Origin: Candidatus Moraniibacteriota bacterium | GTDB lineage: Bacteria > Patescibacteriota > Minisyncoccia > Moranbacterales > GCA-2747515 | Direction: 5' to 3' | Assembly: GCA_027016355.1 (NCBI GenBank) | Contig: JALWAF010000028.1 | Coordinates: 1-14,598 of the forward strand | DNA: 14,598 nucleotides | In this document: one piece after another, positions 1 to 6,382 of the stretch | Layout: each line of letters begins with the position of its first letter | Numbering within the stretch: the stretch's first letter is position 1 | The notes under the pieces: generated by a model | Told to the model about the DNA's origin: nothing | Databases searched by the model: none | Seen by the model: only the letters and a program-made list of their open reading frames with translations | Position numbers and translations under genes: made by a program

Positions 1-140
1 TCCTTATATTGCTCTTGTTCTACAAGTTTTGTTTTAATATTTTGCATAATATTTATTTCTGTTTTTAACATAAAAAATATTGCAAATACTCCAAGTATAA
101 GAAACAAAAATAAAATCATCACATGAATTTCTTGTTCCAT
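1..140 (-). CDS. N-terminal part of a one-pass membrane protein in the PilN/PilO position of the pilus operon (runs off left edge)
   Basis: The reading frame opens at an ATG whose first base is 140 and stays open to the window edge (46 codons). The start is supported by the only clear Shine-Dalgarno in the window, AAGGA, five bases upstream. The visible protein begins MEQEIH, has one hydrophobic segment at about residues 7-25 (many Ile, Leu, Phe), and continues with a polar, helix-prone stretch rich in Lys, Glu and Gln that looks like the start of a coiled coil. A short cytoplasmic end, one membrane helix and then a coiled coil is the topology of PilN and PilO, which sit after pilM in pilus operons and link the inner-membrane platform to the periplasmic or wall side. 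The PilN cytoplasmic motif that binds PilM (resembling LNLLP) is absent, so PilO-like or an unrelated anchor is possible. The pilus role is inferred from position and topology only. Confidence 0.6.
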   Translation of the reverse strand, partial: MEQEIHVMILFLFLILGVFAIFFMLKTEINIMQNIKTKLVEQEQYK

Positions 141-145
141 AATAA

Positions 146-150
146 TCCTT
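146..150 (-). promoter_or_regulatory. Shine-Dalgarno site AAGGA for the partial membrane-protein gene
   Basis: AAGGA followed by five bases (TTATT) precedes the ATG at 140. It is notable because almost every other start in the window lacks such a site. It fixes the start of the gene running off the left edge. Confidence 0.6.
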
Positions 151-175
151 AAAATCTTTTGTATATGTAAATGTT

Positions 176-198
176 TCTTTTGCTTTTCTGGCAAAAGA
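176..198 (-). repeat. Small perfect hairpin downstream of pilM
   Basis: Arms TCTTTTGC (176-183) and GCAAAAGA (191-198) are perfectly complementary (8 bp) around a 7-base loop. It sits in the 71-base gap between pilM and the next operon gene. No U tract follows on either strand, so it is not a convincing intrinsic terminator. It could be an RNA stability or processing hairpin that sets relative expression inside the operon (inference), or chance in AT-rich DNA. Confidence 0.35.
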
Positions 199-211
199 TT
201 AAAACGAATTT

Positions 212-1273
212 TCATAACTTTTTTATTGCTAATCCAATTACTGTCGCATATTGTACCGATTTATCTCTATCAATTGGTGGCACACCTTTAAAATTCACAT
301 TAACCCATGGATTTCCAAGTTCAATATTATATCCCAATCTTCTAGATAAATACGGAACAATACCTTTCATACGAGCTCCTCCACCACACATGATAATACG
401 ATCAATTCCTCCAGAATACGAAAGATTATTTGAATAAAAATCGATAGATTTTTGTGCTTCTGTTACAAAATTTTCTACAACAGATTTTGTCGCCTGAAAT
501 ACGTGATCATTTTTAAGTACTGAGCCTATTCCATATATTTTTTTAATTTCTTCAGCTTCTTCATATGTAATGCCAAATGTCTGTTCAATTGCCTTTGTCA
601 TAATTTCTGCAGACAGTGGAATACTTGAAGTAAATACTGGTATATTATCAACAGTAACAACAAAACTTGTACTTTTATCTCCTATATCAATTATCATTGT
701 TGTTACACCTTTTTCATTGTCTCGAAGTAGACTATTTGCTTGTGCCACAGATTCTATCTCAAATCCATAAGTTGTAAGTCCAGCTTTTTTCAATACATAT
801 ATAAAACTATTTATAAACTCTTTTGATACTGCAACTATAATAACATCAATTTGTCTCTTATCCTTAGTAAGTCTTTTATCTAGCACTTGCCAATCATAAT
901 AAACTTGATCAATAGAAAGTGGAATAGCAGCTTCTATTTCCCATTTTATCGCTTCAGCAACTTCTTCATTTTTCATCTGTGGGATTGTCACAATTCTTAA
1001 AAATGCTTTTGACTCTGGCAAAGAACAAATTACATTTTTTGTAGAAATTCCAGCTTTTTTACGTACTCGCTTGATTGCATCTACTACAGCATCAACATTT
1101 TTAACTTCTCCATTTTCAATTAAACCTGCTGTAAGTTTTTCAGATGCAAAAGCATACACACTATCAAATTTTCCTTTGTGTGCCATTTGCAAAACTTTTA
1201 TAGATAATTCGCTAATATCCAACCCAAAATATGGCGGGGTCGGATCAATAAATTTTTTATTAAAAATTGACAT
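212..1273 (-). CDS. pilM: Type IV pilus assembly protein PilM (actin-like ATPase)
   Basis: A 353-residue cytoplasmic protein of the PilM family, an actin/FtsA-like fold that binds the cytoplasmic end of PilN and couples the motor side of the pilus machine to the membrane complex. Visible nucleotide-site motifs are FGLDIS near residues 16-21 (phosphate 1), IDIGDKST near 195-202 (phosphate 2) and CGGGA near 296-300 (adenosine). The family-like stretches LPESKAFLR (85-93), WEIEAAIPLS (111-120) and GNPW (320-323) are also present. Length is normal for PilM (about 350). It ends with TGA. The upstream gap to the PilX-like gene is 44 bases with no clear Shine-Dalgarno, only an A-rich leader, so it is probably carried on the operon transcript. 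It is followed by a PilN/PilO-like membrane gene, the usual order. Family assignment is firm; binding to the downstream protein is inferred. Confidence 0.94.
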   Translation of the reverse strand: MSIFNKKFIDPTPPYFGLDISELSIKVLQMAHKGKFDSVYAFASEKLTAGLIENGEVKNVDAVVDAIKRVRKKAGISTKNVICSLPESKAFLRIVTIPQMKNEEVAEAIKWEIEAAIPLSIDQVYYDWQVLDKRLTKDKRQIDVIIVAVSKEFINSFIYVLKKAGLTTYGFEIESVAQANSLLRDNEKGVTTMIIDIGDKSTSFVVTVDNIPVFTSSIPLSAEIMTKAIEQTFGITYEEAEEIKKIYGIGSVLKNDHVFQATKSVVENFVTEAQKSIDFYSNNLSYSGGIDRIIMCGGGARMKGIVPYLSRRLGYNIELGNPWVNVNFKGVPPIDRDKSVQYATVIGLAIKKL

Positions 1274-1317
1274 TTATTTTTCTTTTTATATATCTTCTTA
1301 TATTTATAATACCACAC

Positions 1318-2925
1318 TTATTCAACTTCATCCCACAAATCAATCGCATATGTATTACCCGTCGGAAAAAGCGGCGGCGGACTATATAATAAGTTATTAT
1401 CAAACATTAAGTTTCTATGTTCAAATCCAGAACCATTTGTGTATCCAAAACCCATACGTTCATTTGTTGCAATTGCACCATATAGCTCCACAGTATCTTT
1501 CACTTTATTCAGCCATTGATTACGTTGCCACCACCAATGCATATCCCTATCATATCCCCATCCCACACGACCTTTTTGAGAAAGTAATACCGCATCAATA
1601 TGTAATGTTTCATAATCACTTCCATGCGATGCATTTATATCACCTTCTTCATGACCATTGAGACCTGCACCTAGTAATATTGCCACATCACTCTCAGCAG
1701 CAAGTCCCAACACTGTGTCATGATCATAATCTTCATAAAAAATATCATCTTCACCTAAAAATATTTTTGGACTTGGAGATTCTGAATCATGCGCTGCAAT
1801 TGTAACTTTTTTACCATTTGGTATTGTGCCTTTTACCCATACATTATCACGTACATAAATAACAGCATCATCTGGTATATCAAATACATCAGTATCATGA
1901 TTATTTAACCGAGTAACTCCAAATGTAGTCCAATTAACTCCATTATTTCTAACTCTCCTAATGCGCATTTTACCAGCACTTGGCACTCCAAATTCGATAT
2001 ATCTCCCTTGACCTTGTCTACCATAATATAAATCTATATTAGTATTATCATGATCATCATGTACTGTTATATTTTGAGCCGCCTGACGCATTTCGTCAAA
2101 ATCAGCCGTTACACTATTAAAATCTTGTGCTACAACAGGCAATTGTTTTCCTGCAAGAAAATGCTCACTATCATCTGTATCCACACTTGTATCTTTTCCT
2201 GGATCACTTGGTTTTGTTGCAGCCCATACACCAGGTCTTGTGCCATGTACATCTCCATCACTATCATAATATGTTGACACAGAACTTGAAACAATATTAT
2301 GCGCTGTTCCATCAAAATGAAATCCCCCATTCACGTGCATTGGTCCATAAACTTCTGTACCTTCGGACAATCGCGTCATCCCATTAGCCAAAATTGCGAA
2401 CTCACTCCATGATGGCTTACGTAATCTAGCTGTAATTGTACGCTCTTGAGTTACACCTGATGAAGTTGCACTTCCTTTTACTTTTACATAAATTACGGTT
2501 GAATATAGCTCTGGTGGAGTTACACAAATTTTATATTGTCCTATAACATTATTATTTTCATCTTTATAATCCACTACATATGCTTCTGTACCGTCACCAT
2601 CACCGTCAGCCGTATCAGCATCATCACAATCTCCATCTCCATTATCATCAACTCCCAAAGGATCACTATTCCAAAATGTTGCTATTTGACTTGCAGTCTT
2701 ACCTTCAATATTATGCGCTAAGTACCATCTATAAAAATATACACCTGCTTCTGCAACATGTAATGCCTGAGCATTAGGCTCAAGCGTTGTATTGTAACGT
2801 ACATGAGAAACAACAAATTGAATTGTACCTGCAAATAAAACACTAGCAGCTGCAATAACAACTAACACATAAACTAGTGCCGTTCCTTTTTCATTAATAA
2901 AATTCTTCATATTTTTAAAATTCAT
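1318..2925 (-). CDS. PilX/GspK-like prepilin-type protein with large exported C-terminal domain (DUF4900-like)
   Basis: An exported pilus-associated protein of 535 residues from the chosen start. The N-terminus is Lys-rich, then KG|TALVY, then a hydrophobic helix to about residue 43, as in prepilins processed by prepilin peptidase. Position +5 is Tyr, not the usual Glu, a feature known in GspK, which caps pseudopilus tips, and in many PilX-like proteins. The AEAGV segment just after the helix is typical of PilX N-termini. An Asp-rich run at about 93-112 resembles calcium-binding loops (DxDGD pattern). The rest is beta-rich; FAILANG, VYGPMHVNGG and a C-terminal LLYSPPPLFP motif resemble DUF4900-type proteins (from memory, not searched). 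It has only two Cys (100, 134), a possible disulfide. An ATG at 2949 would add eight residues and overlap the preceding gene by 20 bases; 2925, four bases after that gene's stop, is preferred. Family moderately sure; function unknown. Confidence 0.82.
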   Translation of the reverse strand: MNFKNMKNFINEKGTALVYVLVVIAAASVLFAGTIQFVVSHVRYNTTLEPNAQALHVAEAGVYFYRWYLAHNIEGKTASQIATFWNSDPLGVDDNGDGDCDDADTADGDGDGTEAYVVDYKDENNNVIGQYKICVTPPELYSTVIYVKVKGSATSSGVTQERTITARLRKPSWSEFAILANGMTRLSEGTEVYGPMHVNGGFHFDGTAHNIVSSSVSTYYDSDGDVHGTRPGVWAATKPSDPGKDTSVDTDDSEHFLAGKQLPVVAQDFNSVTADFDEMRQAAQNITVHDDHDNTNIDLYYGRQGQGRYIEFGVPSAGKMRIRRVRNNGVNWTTFGVTRLNNHDTDVFDIPDDAVIYVRDNVWVKGTIPNGKKVTIAAHDSESPSPKIFLGEDDIFYEDYDHDTVLGLAAESDVAILLGAGLNGHEEGDINASHGSDYETLHIDAVLLSQKGRVGWGYDRDMHWWWQRNQWLNKVKDTVELYGAIATNERMGFGYTNGSGFEHRNLMFDNNLLYSPPPLFPTGNTYAIDLWDEVE

Positions 2926-2929
2926 AATA

Positions 2930-3583
2930 TTAAGTAGGTATATCATCAAACTCAGTCAAATTTCTCACAACAACAAATGACTGAATACGCACATTATCAG
3001 GTGAACGAAATACAGGCTCTGGATTAATATATAAAACAATTTTTACCATACGGATATCTGCCGGAGTTGCAGCTGTTTCCAAAGCTTTCCCTTCAATATC
3101 ATCATACTCATATATTTTGCCATCGATATCATAATATTCAAATACAGCTTCACCTGAAGCAATGTCATTTCTTACATTTTTTGCAACATCTCGCACTTCT
3201 ACGCTACCATTGTATGTTGGTGGCAAATCACTGCCTGGCTCAGTCACTTCTCTTTTGAAAGTACTATCTTCTACAAAATACCGCACTTTTTCTACTACAC
3301 CATCATCATCAAAATCTGCATAAAATTCAAATTCATGATCATCTGCTAATTCAATTGGAAATGCTCCGTTTTGTGCTTGTTGCGCTTTACGCATAACACT
3401 AACTGCATCCTCTACAGCTTTACTTGCAATAAAAGAAGCAATTCCACTCTTAAATATAAAATGGTGAGCTGTCCACATTCTCACAAAGAATAATGACGTT
3501 CCTATCATTATAATTGATGTTATAGCAATTGTAACGATCATCTCTACAAATGTTACACCACGATATGTTTTTTTATTTATCAT
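2930..3583 (-). CDS. Prepilin-type minor pilin, PilW/PulJ-like
   Basis: A 217-residue protein with a classic class III signal: a short Lys/Arg leader, then RG|VTFVE, with cleavage after Gly9, Glu at +5 (residue 14) and a hydrophobic helix to about residue 35. After cleavage and methylation it would be inserted in the membrane and assembled into the pilus. The C-terminal segment with VRIQSFVVVRN near 198-208 resembles the end of PulJ/PilW-type minor pilins, in which strands lead to a conserved R-N. Acidic stretches (YADFDDDG near 88-95 and YYDIDGKIYEYDDIEG near 150-165) could bind calcium, which is inference. Its ATG overlaps the stop of the preceding gene in an ATGA arrangement, indicating translational coupling, and no Shine-Dalgarno is visible. 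Prepilin identity is firm; the subfamily is moderate. Confidence 0.88.
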   Translation of the reverse strand: MINKKTYRGVTFVEMIVTIAITSIIMIGTSLFFVRMWTAHHFIFKSGIASFIASKAVEDAVSVMRKAQQAQNGAFPIELADDHEFEFYADFDDDGVVEKVRYFVEDSTFKREVTEPGSDLPPTYNGSVEVRDVAKNVRNDIASGEAVFEYYDIDGKIYEYDDIEGKALETAATPADIRMVKIVLYINPEPVFRSPDNVRIQSFVVVRNLTEFDDIPT

Positions 3584-5118
3584 GAACTTAATGTTATTGT
3601 TACATCCTTCTGTGTCAATTTATCTATTTCTATAGTATCTGTTGCCTCATCATAATCAGTAGCTGTCACAGTTATATCATATGTTTCTCCATTCACTAAT
3701 TCATCTGTCGTATTTTCTGGAAAATAAACATAGCCAAATTCATCCGTCACTAATGTCACATCATATTTTGGATCAAGAGTTGTACTTTCTAATCGTACAT
3801 TTGCATCTCTAACAGGAACTGCTTCTGAATCAATTGTTTCAACAACATGAATAAATGCACCATCATAATTATTATCTACAAAAATCATCTTTGCTTCTAC
3901 ATCTGTATCTGCAGTAACTACTGTGTGTTTTGGATCAACCTCATCATTTATATCCATCTTCCAAAAAGTATAATCAGTAAATCCTGTTGGCAAAATAATA
4001 TTATCAAGCATATAAACACCCGCATTTGCATAATCACCATTAATTGCATCGGATGTCGAATGAATGTCGATATCCGCATTTGTTGCATCAGTAGTTTCAT
4101 CTGTTGCATAAAGATTATATACACTAGAAACGTCACCACCAACTGTTGTACCTACCACAAAACCTCCACTAATATCAAATTTAACTTCTGGGATGAGTTC
4201 ACCAAATGGGTCTTGTGATACTATATTTAATTGTGATAACTTATTTGTGTTAAATGTTGTTGTTGTAATATTTCCAGCAGATACGCCCTGGTGTGCATAA
4301 GTTGGTTCATATTCACCTTCTTCATATGGATCTGTCCCATCATCTCCTGTAAATGGATCTAAAGTTTCACGCGACTCAAATCCACCCTTTGTCACACTTA
4401 TTTCATAGCATGCGGTACAAATTGGTGCACCTACATACATATAATTTCCAGTAGCATCAGTTGTTCCTGTCAATATTGATTCACTACAAGCCGGATGTCC
4501 ATTTGTATCACACTCATTATCAGTTATGGATACAATAGCATTTTCAACTGGTTCAACTGGTTCAACACCTGTATCAAGTACATTTATAGAAATAATTCCC
4601 CCTGTTGGCAATGCCTCTAATCCACCAGGTGGTACGAATTGTGATACAAGTGTAATACGCTTTGATTCATATTGAGCATTTTGTATAGCATCAGCTTTTG
4701 ATACAGCACTGTTTACCGCAGGACCCCACACAATAACCACACTAACACGTTTGTAATCTTCGTATCTTGTATCAGCTGGTGCTACACCATCAGCTGGGTC
4801 ATCTACAAAAAACACGGTCGTTATAATACGATATACGAGTCCATTCACATTTACTACTTCATCATCTTCAATATCTCCAATTGGTGCGTTTGCTTTTGTG
4901 GCAACATCCTCATAAGCAAGATTTCTAAAATGTTCCATACGTTCATTTGCGAGCGCAACTGCACCACGACGATATTTTGAATTTTGCATATGCTCCATTG
5001 TTCCCGCAAATATTTTATAAAAAGTAACTACCAAAATAGTAAACACAGCAAGTGCAACAAGTCCTTCAATTAATGTAAATCCTTTATTTCTTTTTATAAA
5101 TTTTAAATTATAGATCAT
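3580..5118 (-). CDS. Large prepilin-type protein with carboxypeptidase-regulatory-like (beta-sandwich) domains, candidate tip adhesin
   Basis: A 512-residue protein with a strong prepilin signal: leader to Gly13, then FTLIE with Glu at +5 (residue 18) and a hydrophobic helix to about residue 37. Residues 38-165 look like a normal minor pilin body. After a VEPVEP linker (185-191) comes a segment resembling a carboxypeptidase-regulatory/Cna-B-like domain (about 192-255: NAIVSITD, then TTDATGNYMYVG). A second such segment lies at about 434-511 (DANVRLEST, VTDEFGYVYFP, YDITVTATDYD). Four Cys occur only in the first extra domain (203, 211, 234, 237), fitting disulfides or a metal site. Ordinary minor pilins have about 150-200 residues, so over half of this protein is added exported material, a layout seen in adhesive tip pilins. 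It starts eight bases after pilC and overlaps the next gene by four. Prepilin identity is firm; the adhesin role is inference. Confidence 0.86.
   Translation of the reverse strand: MIYNLKFIKRNKGFTLIEGLVALAVFTILVVTFYKIFAGTMEHMQNSKYRRGAVALANERMEHFRNLAYEDVATKANAPIGDIEDDEVVNVNGLVYRIITTVFFVDDPADGVAPADTRYEDYKRVSVVIVWGPAVNSAVSKADAIQNAQYESKRITLVSQFVPPGGLEALPTGGIISINVLDTGVEPVEPVENAIVSITDNECDTNGHPACSESILTGTTDATGNYMYVGAPICTACYEISVTKGGFESRETLDPFTGDDGTDPYEEGEYEPTYAHQGVSAGNITTTTFNTNKLSQLNIVSQDPFGELIPEVKFDISGGFVVGTTVGGDVSSVYNLYATDETTDATNADIDIHSTSDAINGDYANAGVYMLDNIILPTGFTDYTFWKMDINDEVDPKHTVVTADTDVEAKMIFVDNNYDGAFIHVVETIDSEAVPVRDANVRLESTTLDPKYDVTLVTDEFGYVYFPENTTDELVNGETYDITVTATDYDEATDTIEIDKLTQKDVTITLSS
4543..4566. 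repeat. 9-bp in-frame tandem repeat coding for a VEP linker
   Basis: TTCAACTGG occurs twice in direct succession (4543-4551 and 4552-4560), followed by a partial third copy, TTCAAC (4561-4566). On the minus strand it encodes VEPVEPVE, which joins the pilin body of the 512-residue protein to its first extra domain. Changes in copy number would lengthen or shorten the linker in frame. Confidence 0.6.
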
Positions 5119-5126
5119 AAACTTTT

Positions 5127-6344
5127 TTAAATATTCTCAAGCACACTATACATCGGAGTAAGCATAGCCACTGCAAAAAAACCAACTGCACCACCAATAA
5201 CAAGCATTAGGACTGGCTCAATAATTGATGATAGATTTTTTGTTATTTGATTTACTTCTTCTTCATAAAATTCAGCAAGTTTCCCCATCATATCCTCTGT
5301 CTTTCCAGTCTCTTCCCCAACTCCTATCATCTGCGAAACAATCACTGGGAATATATCTGGATATTCAGCTATAACACTAGACAAATTAATTCCACGTTGG
5401 ATTTTACTACGACCTTCCATAATAGCCTCCTTAAAAAATGTATTCGTAAGTGTATTAGCAACAATTTGAAGTGCATCTATCACTGACACACCACTGTGCA
5501 AAAGTGAACCATATATTCGCGCAAATCTTGCACAATTTACTTTTATAACAATATTTTTAAGAATTGGTGTTTTTAACAATATAAAACTACCAAGCTTTTT
5601 TCCTATATCAGTAGACGATGCTACTTTAAAAAAGACACCACTTCCAATAATTCCAAATCCAATTAATAAGCCATGATTTTTTAGTGCGTCACTTAATTTA
5701 ATAACGAACATGGTAGTTGCTGGCAACTCAACTTCCATATCACCAAATACACCCAATATTTGTGGCAAAATATATGTAAGCATAATTACCCCAACAATTG
5801 CCATAGCAAATATAATAACTGCTGGATAAATCATTGCTCCACGAACTTTTGATTTAAGTTCATGCTCTTTTTCCATCTGCACAGTAATGATATTAAGAGA
5901 TTCATCAAGAGTTCCTCCAATTTCACCAACACGAACCATGTTTACAAACAAATCATTAAAGATGGCTGGATATTTTGCCAAAGCCTCACTAAACACCGTT
6001 CCTTTTTGAACATCTTTATGAATTTTTTCTAATACCTCCTGGAAATGTTTGTTTTTTGTTTGAACACTTAAATTTGATAATGCTCGTACAATCGTAAGTC
6101 CAGAAGATATCATCACACTTAAATTTCGTGTAAAAAATAACTTTTCCTTTAAACTTACACCATTTAATCTATCAAGTATTTTAATCTTTACTTTCTTATC
6201 CTTTTCTTTCACTCGCTCTATACTAGTTACAACAAAACCTTCACTACGCAATTGCATTGCAAGGTCTCTTTCATTTACAGCATCCATTTCTCCACTACGT
6301 GGAGTACCATTTACATTTTTTGCTGTGTATAAATATTTTGACAT
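5127..6344 (-). CDS. pilC: Type IV pilus inner-membrane platform protein PilC (GspF family)
   Basis: The inner-membrane platform on which PilB acts to feed pilin subunits into the growing fibre. At 405 residues it matches the family length. The N-terminal KYLYTAKNVNGTPRSGEM is the usual opening. Two GspF domains follow, about 67-190 and 270-395, each starting with a FTRNLSVMISSG or CARFARIYGSLLHSG type segment, and each containing the repeated RVGEIGGTLDE (138-148) or GVGEETGKTED (341-351) motif. Membrane segments are visible near 170-195, 226-241 and 373-395. It lies between pilB, 38 bases upstream, and the pilin-like genes, eight bases downstream. The leader before ATG is A-rich, with only AGAA as a weak ribosome-binding candidate. 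Assignment is firm. Confidence 0.96.
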   Translation of the reverse strand: MSKYLYTAKNVNGTPRSGEMDAVNERDLAMQLRSEGFVVTSIERVKEKDKKVKIKILDRLNGVSLKEKLFFTRNLSVMISSGLTIVRALSNLSVQTKNKHFQEVLEKIHKDVQKGTVFSEALAKYPAIFNDLFVNMVRVGEIGGTLDESLNIITVQMEKEHELKSKVRGAMIYPAVIIFAMAIVGVIMLTYILPQILGVFGDMEVELPATTMFVIKLSDALKNHGLLIGFGIIGSGVFFKVASSTDIGKKLGSFILLKTPILKNIVIKVNCARFARIYGSLLHSGVSVIDALQIVANTLTNTFFKEAIMEGRSKIQRGINLSSVIAEYPDIFPVIVSQMIGVGEETGKTEDMMGKLAEFYEEEVNQITKNLSSIIEPVLMLVIGGAVGFFAVAMLTPMYSVLENI

Positions 6345-6382
6345 TTCTTTTTTATTTATGTTTCATTTTATAAATTTTTGCA

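Noticed and set aside
1071..1661. Plus-strand open frame of 196 codons across the pilM start and PilX-like gene end
   Set aside because: It is antisense to two well-supported genes, spans their intergenic gap, and reads as low-complexity His/Tyr/Ile-rich sequence typical of the complement of AT-rich coding DNA.
2926..2949. Longer start for the PilX-like gene (adds MMIYLLNI)
   Set aside because: It overlaps the end of the preceding pilin gene by 20 bases and puts hydrophobic residues before the Lys-rich leader; the ATG at 2925, just after that stop, gives a normal prepilin leader.
3847..4218. Plus-strand frame of 123 codons rich in Ile and Cys
   Set aside because: It is fully inside and antisense to the 512-residue prepilin gene; its composition comes from complementing Asp/Asn/Thr codons.
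6352..6366. Four-codon minus-strand reading frame (ATG to TAA) just upstream of pilC, as a leader peptide
   Set aside because: Too short to distinguish from chance in AT-rich DNA, with no ribosome-binding site or attenuator hairpin around it.
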